Below the pieces are notes generated by a model. That model worked only from the letters and a program-made list of their open reading frames with translations, was not told where the DNA came from and searched no databases. This document shows, piece by piece, positions 44,698 through 54,364 of a stretch of DNA of 64,000 nucleotides. The translations under genes were made by a program, and so were the position numbers. Positions within the stretch are counted from its first letter, which is position 1. Every line of letters starts with the position of its first letter. The DNA comes from AP-15 sp963703745 (GTDB lineage: Bacteria > Pseudomonadota > Alphaproteobacteria > ATCC43930 > CGMCC-115725), in NCBI GenBank assembly GCA_963703745.1, contig CAVPFL010000004.1, positions 806,001 through 870,000 of the forward strand, written 5' to 3'.

Positions 44698-47600
44698 ATG
44701 CAGTTCGACCGGCTGCGCCTCGTCGGATTTAAGTCGTTCGTCGACATGACGGAGCTGGTGATCGCGCCTGGCTTGACCGGCATTGTCGGGCCGAACGGCT
44801 GCGGCAAGTCGAATCTGGTCGAAGCGCTGCGATGGGTGATGGGCGAGACCTCCGCCAAGCGGCTGCGCGGCGGCGAGATGGATGATGTGATTTTCGCCGG
44901 GTGCGCGGGACGGCCCGCGCGCAACGTCGCGGAAGTCGCGCTGGCAATCGACAACACCGCGCGCGATGCCCCGTTCGCCCTCAATGACCGCGAGGCGATC
45001 GAAGTCGTTCGCCGCATCGAACGCGGTGCGGGCTCGGCCTATCGGGTCAACGGGCGCGAGATACGGGCGCGAGATGTGCAGCTGCTATTCGCCGATGCCT
45101 CAACCGGCGCCCATTCCGGCGCGATGGTCAGCCAAGGTCGGGTGAGCGCGCTGATCGAGGCCAAGCCGGCCGAGCGGCGGCTTCTGCTCGAAGAAGCCGC
45201 CGGCACGACTGGGCTTCATGCGCGACGTCATGAGACTGAATTGCAACTCAATGCCGCCGAAGACAACCTATTGCGGCTCGACGACGTCGTCGCGACGATC
45301 GAGGCCCAACTCCAGACGTTGAATAAGCAAGCGCGTCAGGCGCAGCGCTACCGCCGCCTCGGCGAGCACATCCGGCGCACCGAGGCGTTGCTGTTCCACG
45401 CTCGGTGGTGTACGGCCGCAGCCGAGGCCGAACACACGGCGGCCGCGCTGCGTGGTGCGGAGCGTGCCGTCGGCGAGACAATGGAGCGCGCGCTCGCTGA
45501 GCAGCGCGCCCGCGAGGCGGCCGAGACGCTACTACCGCCGCTGCGGGTCGCCGAGGCGGCTGCTGCAGCCGAACTGCATCGCCTCACCCATACTCGCAGC
45601 GAGCTCGAACAAGAATTGCAGCGGGTTCTCGTCGCACGCAGCGAATCCGAAGGGCGACTCACCCAGCTCTTGGGTGACCTGCAGCGCGAGGACGAGCATC
45701 TCGCCGAGGCGGAAGCAGCCATCGCCCGACTGGCCGAGGAGGGCCTGCTTATCACGCGAACCGACGCAGAAGAAGATCCGGTACGGGAGGCGGCCGACGA
45801 TTGCTTGCGTAAAGCGACGACCCGGCTCGCCGAGGCCGAGATGGGATTGCAGCGTGGGACCGAAACTGCCGCTTCCGCCGAGGCGCGCCGCACCGCCCTC
45901 GAACGACGCCGACGCGAGCTCGCCGACCGGCGCTCTCGCCTGGAAATACGGCGCGCCGCGGCCGAACGGGAGCGCGCAGCCTTGGCCGCCACCATGATAC
46001 CGGCCGAAGCGGTAACTGCCGCAGCGACCGCTCTCTGCGAGGCAAAACGGCGGGCCGAGGCATGCCAGGCCGCGGTTGTCGCCGCCGAGCATGAGATGAC
46101 CAGCCGCCTTGCCGACGAGCATACCGCGCTCGAAGCGCAACGCCAGATCGAAGCTCGGCTGACCCGGCTCAAGGCCGAAGCCGAGGCGCTCGCCGCGTTG
46201 CTCGCGACCGCACCGGAACCAGGCGCCGATCCACCGATCCTTTCGGCGTTGAACGTCGTGTCAGGTTTTGAGACGGCGGTCGGCGCCGTGTTCGAGGACG
46301 AGCTCGCAGCGCCGGTGGCCGATGACGAGCCCGCGGCGGCGAGTTTTTGGGGCAACCTCCCGCAAATCGAGAACGCGGCGGCTTTGCCGGAAGGCGCGCG
46401 GCCTCTGGCTGACGTCATAACCGCCCCACAGGTCCTCGCTCGCAGCCTCGCTTACGCCGGCTGGGTTGAGAGCGAAGAAGCCGGGCGCAGGCTGCAGCGA
46501 AACCTCCTGCCCGGTCAGCGCCTAGTCGACCGTCAGGGTCGGCTGTGGCGCTGGGATGGGTTCACGCGCATCGCACCCGGCCCTTCGCCGGCCGCCGAGC
46601 TGCTGCGCCACAAGAACCGGCTTGCCGTGCTCGCCGACGAAGTCGCCAGGAACGAGGAAGCCGGTCAGACGGCCGAGCAAAGCGCGGCTGAGGCGAGTTC
46701 GGCTCGCCAGCGCGCAGCCGAGGCCGATCGCCTGAAGCGATCGGAGCTGCGCACGGCGGAGGCAGCTGCTGCCGCTGCCCACTCGGCGGAGGCCGAGATC
46801 GCTCGCCGAGCGCTGTTGATGGAGACGCGTGTCGCTGGCGCTGTCGCTGCAATCGAGGCCGTTGCCGCCGACCTTGCCGAGACGCGAGCGCAAGATGAGG
46901 AAACCGAACGCGAGCAGGCGGCACTTCCCGATCCGGCGCTGGCCCGCGCGGCGCTGGATGCGGCGCGCCTCGCCACTGTAGAGGCGCGGCGCCGGGAAAG
47001 CGACGCCCGCGCCGCGCTCGACAAGCTGAGCCGCGACTTCGAGACGCGCCGCGCGCGGCTGGCGGCGATCGAGCTCGAAGAGCGTTCTTGGCACCAACGC
47101 GACGAGAGGGCTTCCGGGCAGCGCGCAGCGCTTCTCGAACGGCGGGGAGCCCTCGAGCAGGAGATTGCGAGGCTTGCCGCACGCCCGGCGGCGATCGCCG
47201 CCGAGAGCGAGGCGTTGGCGGTTCTCCTCGCCGACGCCGCTGCCAATTGCCGTCGCTCGGGCGATGCGCTGGCATTAGCCGAGACGCGGCTGCGCGAGGC
47301 AACGGAGAATTCTCGACTGGCTGATCAGGCCCTGGCCGAGGCGCGCGAGCAACGCGCCCGATTTGAAGTGTTGCGCGACGGCGCCAACGAAGCATTGGTG
47401 TGGCTGACCCGTGAGATCCGAGAGCGGGTTGACGAGACGCCCGAGGCGCTTGTGGCGCTAGCCGGTCTCGCCGACGACGAAGTGCCGCCGGATCCGACCG
47501 AGACGTCGGCCCGGCTCGATCGGCTGATCCGCGAGCGTGACGGCATCGGCCCGGTCAATCTGGTGGCCGAGAGCGAGGCTGCCGAGACCGAAGCGCGCGT

Positions 47601-48171
47601 ATCAGGCTTGCGGCGCGAGCGCGCTGAACTGACCGAGGCGATCGCGCGGCTGCGCCGGGGCATCGCGGCACTCGACCAGGAGGGACGGCAGCGCCTAACC
47701 GCAGCGTTCGAGCGCGTCAACGGGCATTTTTCCCGCCTGTTCGCGCGCCTCTTCGCCGGCGGCCGGGCATATCTGTCTCTCGTCGACGATACCGACCCGT
47801 TGGTCGCCGGTCTCGAGATCATGGCGAGCCCCCCCGGCAAGAGGCTGCAGACGCTTTCGTTGTTATCGGGCGGTGAACAGGCGCTGACCGCACTCGCGCT
47901 GATCTTTGCTGTGTTTCTGACGAACCCTGCACCGGTTTGCGTGCTCGACGAGGTCGACGCGGCGCTCGACGACGCCAATGTCGATCGCTTCTGTGTTCTC
48001 GTCGGTGAGATCGCCGACACCACCGGCACCCGATTTTTGGTGGTCACGCATCACCGCATCACAATGGCGCGGGTCGACCGCCTGTTCGGCGTCACGATGG
48101 CCGAACAGGGTGTCTCGCAGCTCGTCTCGGTCGATCTCGCCCGCGCCGCGCAACTGCGTCAAACCGCCTAA
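44698..48171 (+). CDS. smc: Chromosome segregation protein SMC
   Basis: The protein is 1,157 aa. The N-terminal Walker A GPNGCGKS is at 31-38, followed by a long coiled coil, a hinge around residues 500-600 (PPILSALNVVSGFETAVGAV), and a second coiled coil. The C-terminal signature LSLLSGGEQALTALAL and Walker B PVCVLDEVDAALDDANVDRF close the ATPase head. SMC dimers organise and segregate the chromosome with ScpAB. The ATG at 44698 is chosen over TTG 44695. It is 37 bp after the DsbA-type gene. The very Ala/Glu/Arg-rich coiled coil makes long antisense frames but those are not genes. Confidence 0.97.
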   Translation: MQFDRLRLVGFKSFVDMTELVIAPGLTGIVGPNGCGKSNLVEALRWVMGETSAKRLRGGEMDDVIFAGCAGRPARNVAEVALAIDNTARDAPFALNDREAIEVVRRIERGAGSAYRVNGREIRARDVQLLFADASTGAHSGAMVSQGRVSALIEAKPAERRLLLEEAAGTTGLHARRHETELQLNAAEDNLLRLDDVVATIEAQLQTLNKQARQAQRYRRLGEHIRRTEALLFHARWCTAAAEAEHTAAALRGAERAVGETMERALAEQRAREAAETLLPPLRVAEAAAAAELHRLTHTRSELEQELQRVLVARSESEGRLTQLLGDLQREDEHLAEAEAAIARLAEEGLLITRTDAEEDPVREAADDCLRKATTRLAEAEMGLQRGTETAASAEARRTALERRRRELADRRSRLEIRRAAAERERAALAATMIPAEAVTAAATALCEAKRRAEACQAAVVAAEHEMTSRLADEHTALEAQRQIEARLTRLKAEAEALAALLATAPEPGADPPILSALNVVSGFETAVGAVFEDELAAPVADDEPAAASFWGNLPQIENAAALPEGARPLADVITAPQVLARSLAYAGWVESEEAGRRLQRNLLPGQRLVDRQGRLWRWDGFTRIAPGPSPAAELLRHKNRLAVLADEVARNEEAGQTAEQSAAEASSARQRAAEADRLKRSELRTAEAAAAAAHSAEAEIARRALLMETRVAGAVAAIEAVAADLAETRAQDEETEREQAALPDPALARAALDAARLATVEARRRESDARAALDKLSRDFETRRARLAAIELEERSWHQRDERASGQRAALLERRGALEQEIARLAARPAAIAAESEALAVLLADAAANCRRSGDALALAETRLREATENSRLADQALAEAREQRARFEVLRDGANEALVWLTREIRERVDETPEALVALAGLADDEVPPDPTETSARLDRLIRERDGIGPVNLVAESEAAETEARVSGLRRERAELTEAIARLRRGIAALDQEGRQRLTAAFERVNGHFSRLFARLFAGGRAYLSLVDDTDPLVAGLEIMASPPGKRLQTLSLLSGGEQALTALALIFAVFLTNPAPVCVLDEVDAALDDANVDRFCVLVGEIADTTGTRFLVVTHHRITMARVDRLFGVTMAEQGVSQLVSVDLARAAQLRQTA

Positions 48172-48261
48172 GCCGCAAGTACAACGAAAATCGCGTCTTC
48201 GGGCGTCAGCAGGGCGTCTATTTCTCGCGGCTGGGGCCCTATCGACGCATCGGGTGCGTGA

Positions 48262-48753
48262 TCAGTTGCCGCCGTAGAATGGGACGCGCGCCATTGTGGC
48301 TTGGGCGACCTGCACCGGCATGTTCCAGACGTAGAAGCACGGTCGCGAGTAATATGAACCCCTTATGTTGCTGCTACCGCTGATGCAGTCATATAAAGAC
48401 ACGATCTCCAAGTACGCTTGTTGCCCGGGGGTCAGGTCAATATTTGCGGCCTCCTCGGGTGCGTTGAGATATTGCTGGACGGTGACGTGGTAGAAGCCGG
48501 GCTTGACGTCGAAATAGAACGAACCAACCGGTTGCGACACTCCGACAATCGTACCGTTCATCTCGATGGATGGTAGTTGCTGGCTGTCATAAGTGCCGGC
48601 GTCACGGTAGAACCAGACACGGGCTTCGCCCGCTGGGATCGGCGGCACCGGGCGCTGTGGCGCCCATTGGCCATACCCGGCCGTCGCGAACACGGTGATT
48701 CCAGCTAAGGCTGGCAAAAGCAAGCGCAACAGAACGACAGCTTGGGTCCACAT
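48262..48753 (-). CDS. DUF2846-like exported protein
   Basis: This 163-aa protein has an N-terminal hydrophobic segment (VVLLRLLLPALAGITVFATAG) that is a signal peptide or membrane anchor. The mature part reads PPIPAGEARVWFYRD, PSIEMNGTIVG and YFDVKPGFYHVTVQQY, the beta-rich DUF2846 pattern of small exported proteins. Two cysteines (DCISG, PCFYVW) could bond in the periplasm. GGAG precedes ATG 48753. It is convergent with smc. Function unknown. Confidence 0.75.
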   Translation of the reverse strand: MWTQAVVLLRLLLPALAGITVFATAGYGQWAPQRPVPPIPAGEARVWFYRDAGTYDSQQLPSIEMNGTIVGVSQPVGSFYFDVKPGFYHVTVQQYLNAPEEAANIDLTPGQQAYLEIVSLYDCISGSSNIRGSYYSRPCFYVWNMPVQVAQATMARVPFYGGN

Positions 48754-48950
48754 TCGCCTTCTCCACTAAGCTTCGCCGACACCGGATTCGGGGACGGCCT
48801 CGCCAAAACAGAACGCCTCGGAACCCTCCGCAGATCCATGCGGCGGACGCAGATCCATTCGACGGGCTTGGCCGGTCAGCAAAACTGCGCCAACCGGTCT
48901 CACAGGGACCGCCGTGATCCCAGAATTGCCCAGCGCCCCATGACGCTGCT

Positions 48951-49159
48951 CAGGATTGGATTGAACTGATCGGCGGCGCGTTAGGATTGAGCTCCCGCAC
49001 GTCCGCCGCACGCTGAAGCAGCTGCGTGAAGACGATCTGGGCGCTGTCGAGGGGCAAAGAGTGACCATCAAGGATATCGAGGCCCTGAGCACATTGGGCG
49101 ATTTTGCAAGAACCTATCTCAGCCGGTTCCAGTTGAACGAGCTTCTCGACAAGACTTGA
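48951..49159 (+). pseudogene. C-terminal remnant of a Crp/Fnr-family regulator
   Basis: Frame one (48951-48992) reads QDWIELIGGALGLS, the first part of a Crp helix-turn-helix (usual TQELIG.ALGLS). One base is missing, then the next frame continues LPHVRRTLKQLREDDLGAVE, GQRVTIKDIEALSTLGDFAR, TYLSRFQLNELL and stops at 49159. The normal HVNRTL recognition helix is HVRRTL here. The cNMP-binding half of the protein is not recognisable upstream (48754-48950). It is a dead gene fragment. The rest of the 48754-49359 stretch holds no other gene. Confidence 0.75.
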
Positions 49160-49359
49160 GCGGACGCCGGGTCGGACCCGATCAACCCCTCAGACCTCGT
49201 AGGCGGCTATCCCTTTGATCTAGGTTAATACCCTGGATTGAGCAACCGCCGCACCGCAAGCAGTAAGCGTGAGTGCAACAACAAACGTCGGTTGTAGCGA
49301 CCATAGACAGCCGGCGAACATCCGTTTAGCTTGCCGCCACAAAAGTGTGGGGAGGAAGT

Positions 49360-50754
49360 ATGACCGTCTCGTTCCTCAACAGAGCGCGCACGATTGCAAC
49401 GCCGGGCTATAGCCGCTGGCTCATTCCGCCGGCCGCGCTCTGCGTCCATCTCTGTATCGGGGAAGCCTATGCCTTCAGCGTATTCAATCTGCCAATGACC
49501 AAGCTCATCGGCATCACGCAATCGGCGCCCGAGGACTGGAAGCTGACTGAGCTCGGCTGGATCTTCAGTCTGGCGATCTTTTTTCTCGGCGTATCGGCCG
49601 CAGTCCTCGGCCGCTGGGTCGAAGAGGGTGGGCCACGCCGCGCGATGTTTACGGCGGCACTCTGTTGGGCGGGCGGCTTTCTCGTGTCGGCCGTCGGCGT
49701 CTATCTGCATGAGCTATGGATCATCTACCTGGGTTACGGCGTGCTCGGCGGCGTCGGTCTCGGCATCGGCTATATCTCTCCGGTGTCGACCCTGATCCGC
49801 TGGTTCCCTGATCGGCCGGGCATGGCGACCGGCATGGCGATCATGGGGTTTGGCGGCGGTGCCTTTATCGCCGCGCCGCTCTCGGTGTGGTTGATGAGCC
49901 AATTCTCGACGCCGGCTCATGTCGGGGTCGCCGAAACCTTTATCGTCATGGGGCTCATCTATCTTTGCTTTATGATGGTCGGCGCGTCGATCGTGCGTGT
50001 GCCGCCGTCTGGCTGGGTGCCCGCCAACTATACGGCCCCGGCGCAGCCCAAGCCGTTAGTCACGACGCAAAACGTATTCGTATACGACGCTCTGAAGACG
50101 CCGCAATTCTGGCTGATCTGGTGGATCCTGTGCCTCAATGTCACGGCGGGGATCGGCGTCTTGGGACAGGCGTCGGCGATGAGCCAGGAGATGTTCCGCG
50201 GGCGGATCACCGCGGTTGCCGCTTCCGGTTTTGTCGGCCTGTTCAGCCTGTTCAACATGGCGGGTCGCTTTTTCTGGTCGTCGACCTCCGACTATATTGG
50301 GCGTAAGAACACCTATTTCGTCTTCTTTGCCCTCGGCACGGTACTCTACGCTCTAGTGCCCTACTCCGGCGCAATCGGCAGCATCGGCCTCTTCGTGCTC
50401 TGCTACGCCGTGATTTTCAGCATGTATGGCGGTGGCTTCGCGACCGTGCCGGCCTATCTGCGCGACATGTTCGGCACGCGATACGTCGGGGCAATCCACG
50501 GATTGTTGCTGACGGCGTGGTCGATGGCCGGAATTTTCGGGCCGGTGCTTGTCAACTACATTCGCGAATACAACGTGACCCACGGCGTCGCGGCGGCCCA
50601 AGCTTATAACGTGACGATGTATGTGATGGCCGGGCTTCTCGTCATCGGCTTCATCTGCAACGTCTTTGTAAAATCGGTGCACGAGAGGTTTCATATGCGT
50701 GCCGTCGAGGCGGAGGACGAAGTCGAAGCAGCGCCGGTATTCGGGAGCCAGTAA
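49360..50754 (+). CDS. OxlT-like MFS transporter (oxalate/formate antiporter family)
   Basis: This 464-aa, 12-helix transporter has the YSRWLIPPAALCVHLCIGEAY start, YISPVSTLIRWFPDRPGMATG and the late GTRYVGAIHGLLLTAW, all typical of the oxalate:formate antiporter-type MFS family. GGAGG lies just before ATG 49360; a GTG at 49345 overlaps the ribosome site. Its stop overlaps the start of a 43-aa membrane protein in the TAATG pattern. A substrate of oxalate or another small acid is inferred from family membership, and the formyl-CoA-transferase-like and formate-THF ligase genes in the same window fit. Confidence 0.88.
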   Translation: MTVSFLNRARTIATPGYSRWLIPPAALCVHLCIGEAYAFSVFNLPMTKLIGITQSAPEDWKLTELGWIFSLAIFFLGVSAAVLGRWVEEGGPRRAMFTAALCWAGGFLVSAVGVYLHELWIIYLGYGVLGGVGLGIGYISPVSTLIRWFPDRPGMATGMAIMGFGGGAFIAAPLSVWLMSQFSTPAHVGVAETFIVMGLIYLCFMMVGASIVRVPPSGWVPANYTAPAQPKPLVTTQNVFVYDALKTPQFWLIWWILCLNVTAGIGVLGQASAMSQEMFRGRITAVAASGFVGLFSLFNMAGRFFWSSTSDYIGRKNTYFVFFALGTVLYALVPYSGAIGSIGLFVLCYAVIFSMYGGGFATVPAYLRDMFGTRYVGAIHGLLLTAWSMAGIFGPVLVNYIREYNVTHGVAAAQAYNVTMYVMAGLLVIGFICNVFVKSVHERFHMRAVEAEDEVEAAPVFGSQ

Positions 50755-50885
50755 TGGAAAGCATTCTCCAGCCGGGCCACATGGGCAACGGCATCAAGCT
50801 CGTCCTCGCCTGGGGCTTTGTCGGTGTTCCGCTCGTCTGGGGCATAGTCCAGACCCTGGTCAACGCCATCAAGGCGTTTCAATAG
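50754..50885 (+). CDS. 43-aa MFS-associated single-helix membrane protein
   Basis: The ATG (50754) overlaps the stop of the transporter gene (TAATG), so the two are translationally coupled. The protein has one strong membrane helix (LVLAWGFVGVPLVWGIVQTL) with a short polar N-terminus and ends AIKAFQ. Similar tiny proteins follow OxlT-like transporters elsewhere and have been annotated as small subunits of the transporter. It may stabilise or regulate the transporter. It is too short for most gene-finding cutoffs and easily missed. Confidence 0.8.
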   Translation: MESILQPGHMGNGIKLVLAWGFVGVPLVWGIVQTLVNAIKAFQ

Positions 50886-51333
50886 GAGGTGGTCTGCCAC
50901 CCTCGGCCTCTTCCGGTGAGCTGAGCCGACGATCCATCAGCCGACGATCGGGTGGTTCAGCCTTCGACCCAGAATAGTGGGGGTGCCGCAAAGGCCTCGA
51001 ACATGGTGATCGGTTGCGGCGAAGATCCTCCCGAGTCGGAGGCAGATACGGTCTTCGCCAACACGCCCGAGGTTGTGGCGCAGCCCCTGTTGCATTCGAT
51101 GCTGGACCGAGATCAACCGAGCCGATCCGGTCACGACAGCCTCCTCATCGGCTGCGCAGGCGCCGCGACGCCGATCCCGCCACCGCGTTCGATCGCCGCG
51201 AAGGCTTTGGCGAGAAAGGTGAGGTTGCGCCGTTCGGCACGGTCGCCTAGGTTAAGGCTCCCCACCGCGGCGTGGCGGGGAACCATGACAAACGGGCGTC
51301 TCCCTCATAGCCCGACAGTTGGGAGGAAATTCG
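50886..51333. other. Intergenic region without recognised gene
   Basis: About 450 bp lies before the pair B transporters. Open frames on both strands lack known motifs. A GGGAGGAAATTCG site is present just before the transporter start; the operon promoter must lie here but was not pinpointed. Confidence 0.45.
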
Positions 51334-52689
51334 ATGACGACGACCGAAATCACAGCCGGTGGGCTTTCCGAAACCGAGCACAGCGCGCATTTGCGCCGCG
51401 CCATGATCGCCAGCACGGTCGGAACGACGATCGAGTGGTACGATTTTCTGCTCTACGGCCAGGTTACTGCATTGGTCTTCGGCAAACTCTTCTTTCCCAA
51501 ATCTGATCCATTGGTCGGTGTGCTCGAAGCGTTCGCCGTTTTCTTCATCGGGTTTGTCGGTCGGCCGATTGGTGCTGCGATATTCGGCCATTGGGGTGAT
51601 CGGATCGGACGCAAGGCGACCTTGATCGCGACCTTGCTGGTGTCCGGCATCGCCACCGTTGCCGTGGGTCTCGTTCCGACCTATGCGAGCATCGGTATCT
51701 GGGGCGCCGTTCTGCTGACCGCCATTCGCCTGATCCAAGGCATAGGGGTCGGCGGCGAATGGGGCGGCTCGGTACTGTTGGCGATGGAATGGGCACGAAC
51801 CAACAAGCATCGCGGCTTTATCGCCTCATGGCCGCAATTCGGGGCGCCCGCGGGGTTCTTCCTAGCCAATCTGGCAGTCCTGATCTTCAGTTGGCTTTCG
51901 GGAGACCAGTTCCTCGTGTGGGGTTGGCGCATCCCGTTCCTGATCAGCATCGTCATGGTCGGGGTCGGTCTATGGATCCGGCTTGGCATCCTCGAAACCC
52001 CGGTTTTCCAGAAAGTAATTGAAGAAGAGCGCGTCGAACGCGTGCCGGTGCTCGAAGTGCTCAAGCGCCAGCCAAAGCAGGTCGCGCTGACTGCGCTCTT
52101 GCGGCTGCCGGAACAGGCGCCGGGCTATATCTTTGGCGCTTTCGTCTTCACCTATGGCACGACGGTCTTGGGCGCTTCGCGGGATTTCCTGTTGATCGGC
52201 GTGCTCGCCTCAGCCGTCCTCGGCTTCCTCTGGGTCACGGTCGCCGGGCATCTGTCGGACCGGATCGGCCGCAAGCGCATGTATATGATAGGCTGCGTCT
52301 TCGTCGCCGTATTCGGCTTCGTCTACTTTGCCATGCTGGATACGAAAGTGCCGGCATTGATCTTTATCGCCGTGGCGTTGTCGGGGCTGCCGGTCATGAC
52401 GATGTACGGCCCTGAGGCTGCCCTGATCGCCGAATTGTTCACCGCGCGGCTGCGCTACAGCGGCTCTTCGCTCGGCTACCAACTCGCCTCGATCATCGCC
52501 GGGGGCCCGTCGCCGTTTATCGCGACAGCGCTGTTTGCCGCCTACGCGTCGAGCTTTCCGATCGCCCTCTATATTCTCGGCTGCGCTGTAGTCGGGATCG
52601 CCGCGACGGCGCTGCTCACCGACTACACCAACAAGGACATCTCGGAGGAATACGACAGAATCCAGCCTGCTCGGGCAGCAGCCAATTAG
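51334..52689 (+). CDS. MHS-family MFS transporter, type I (pair B, upstream member)
   Basis: This 451-aa, 12-helix symporter is nearly colinear with the gene at 12760: GHWGDRIGRKATLIA, FSWLSGDQFLVWGW, EQAPGYI and TDYTNKDISEEY all recur. GGAGG eight bases before ATG 51334 fixes the start. It is the first gene of a two-gene unit followed 73 bp later by a type II transporter. Together with pair A this shows that the cassette as a whole was copied. Substrate unknown. Confidence 0.9.
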   Translation: MTTTEITAGGLSETEHSAHLRRAMIASTVGTTIEWYDFLLYGQVTALVFGKLFFPKSDPLVGVLEAFAVFFIGFVGRPIGAAIFGHWGDRIGRKATLIATLLVSGIATVAVGLVPTYASIGIWGAVLLTAIRLIQGIGVGGEWGGSVLLAMEWARTNKHRGFIASWPQFGAPAGFFLANLAVLIFSWLSGDQFLVWGWRIPFLISIVMVGVGLWIRLGILETPVFQKVIEEERVERVPVLEVLKRQPKQVALTALLRLPEQAPGYIFGAFVFTYGTTVLGASRDFLLIGVLASAVLGFLWVTVAGHLSDRIGRKRMYMIGCVFVAVFGFVYFAMLDTKVPALIFIAVALSGLPVMTMYGPEAALIAELFTARLRYSGSSLGYQLASIIAGGPSPFIATALFAAYASSFPIALYILGCAVVGIAATALLTDYTNKDISEEYDRIQPARAAAN

Positions 52690-52762
52690 ACATGCACCAT
52701 AATCGAAAAAGGACTTCCCGTGCGGCGCCATATGCTGTGGTCGTCCGGGCTGGGGGTATTGC

Positions 52763-54091
52763 ATGACAACAACCGAAATCATTGCTGCAGGAGCGATTTC
52801 AGAGTCCGAACACAGCCGACAGCTGCGGCGCGCCATTATCGCCAGCACTGTCGGCACGACGATCGAGTGGTACGACTTCCTGCTCTACAGCGTCGTCACC
52901 GGTCTGGTCTTCGGTAAGCTCTTCTTTCCCGAGTCCGACCCATTGGTCGGCGTGCTGCAAGCCTTTGCCGTTTATACGGTAGGCTTTATCGCCCGCCCGA
53001 TCGGAGCGGCGATCTTCGGCCATTACGGCGACCGCATCGGCCGCAAGGCGGCGCTGATCGCGACATTGCTGATCACCGGCATTGCGACTTTTGTCGTGGG
53101 CCTTGTCCCAGGTTATGAAACGATCGGCATCTGGGGTGCAGTGATCCTGACGATCATCCGCTTTATACAGGGGATCGGGGTGGGCGGCGAATGGGGCGGC
53201 TCGGTGCTGCTGGCGATGGAATGGGCGCGCACGAACAAACATCGCGGGTTCATCACGTCCTGGCCGCAATTCGGGGGGCCGGCGGGCTTGCTGCTGGCCA
53301 ATCTAGCGGTGCTGGTGTTCAGCGCAATTTCCGGCGACCAATTCCTGGTCTGGGGCTGGCGCATCCCGTTCCTTCTCAGCATCGTCATGGTTGGTGTCGG
53401 CCTTTACATCCGGCTCGGAATCCTGGAGACACCGATTTTCCGGCGCCTCGTCGTGGAGGATCGGATCGAACGGGCGCCCGCCCTCGAAGTGATCAAGCGC
53501 CAACCCAAACAGGTCATCCTGGCGGCGCTCGTACGCATGGCCGAGCAGGCACCGGCTTACATTTATCTCGCCTTTGTCTTTGCCTACGGGACTCAGGTTC
53601 TGCACACCTCGCGCGATTTTCTGCTGACGGCGCTGGTTGCAGCGGGGCTGGTTTCGTTTGTCACGATCCCGCTCGCCGGGCATTTGTCGGATCGGTTCGG
53701 CCGCAAGCGCATTTATCTGATCGGCTCTGTCGCGACCGGAATATTCGGCTTTATCTACTTCGCGATGCTGAACACCGTCGTGCCCGGGTGGATGTTTCTG
53801 GCGATCGTGCTGTCCTTTGTCCCACACGACCTGATGTATGGTCCGCAGGCGGCGTTGATCGCCGAATGCTTTACTGCCCGGCTGCGCTACAGCGGCTCTT
53901 CGATCGGCTATCAACTCGCCTCGGTGATTGCCGGAGGGCCTGCACCGCTGATCGCGACGGCGCTGCTTGCCGCGACCGGATCGGGCTATGCTATTGCCGC
54001 ATACATCGCATTTTGCGCGGTCGTCAGCATCATCGCAACGGTGCTGATGCCCGATTATACCAACCGCGATATCTCACAAGAGCACGCCTAG
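52763..54091 (+). CDS. MHS-family MFS transporter, type II (pair B, downstream member)
   Basis: This 442-aa transporter is colinear with the gene at 11341: FSAISGDQ, PHDLMYGPQAALIAEC, AATGSGYA and PDYTNRDISQEH are shared. It has GHYGDRIGRK and GHLSDRFGRK motifs. It follows its type I neighbour by 73 bp on the same strand, and the F1 ATP synthase operon starts 273 bp later. Unlike pair A, no ketopantoate reductase gene follows. Substrate unknown. Confidence 0.9.
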   Translation: MTTTEIIAAGAISESEHSRQLRRAIIASTVGTTIEWYDFLLYSVVTGLVFGKLFFPESDPLVGVLQAFAVYTVGFIARPIGAAIFGHYGDRIGRKAALIATLLITGIATFVVGLVPGYETIGIWGAVILTIIRFIQGIGVGGEWGGSVLLAMEWARTNKHRGFITSWPQFGGPAGLLLANLAVLVFSAISGDQFLVWGWRIPFLLSIVMVGVGLYIRLGILETPIFRRLVVEDRIERAPALEVIKRQPKQVILAALVRMAEQAPAYIYLAFVFAYGTQVLHTSRDFLLTALVAAGLVSFVTIPLAGHLSDRFGRKRIYLIGSVATGIFGFIYFAMLNTVVPGWMFLAIVLSFVPHDLMYGPQAALIAECFTARLRYSGSSIGYQLASVIAGGPAPLIATALLAATGSGYAIAAYIAFCAVVSIIATVLMPDYTNRDISQEHA

Positions 54092-54364
54092 CCGCCTGTT
54101 CCCTTGGCGCTGCGGTTGGTAACGCCGCCGTCCAACGGCGCCGAGGCCCGGAGCAGCGGGCGCGCCACTAGGATCCGCCCTCACCGCTAAGTTATTGTAA
54201 TCAAATTTTCTGTCGCCAAATCCCGATGGTTGCGCCAGATGGGGGATCTGTGTTACAAACCGCGCGCCGTTGTGGGCTTAAGCTCCGGCGGTGTCTCGCC
54301 GCGATCCGATGTCAACAAGCTGCTGCGGCCTTTCGCCGGTTCGGCAATCGAGGACTGCGTCCAA

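Noticed and set aside
45348..46418. Minus-strand frame of 356 codons in smc
   Set aside because: Product is almost only Ser, Arg and Ala, the mirror of an Ala/Glu/Arg coiled coil.
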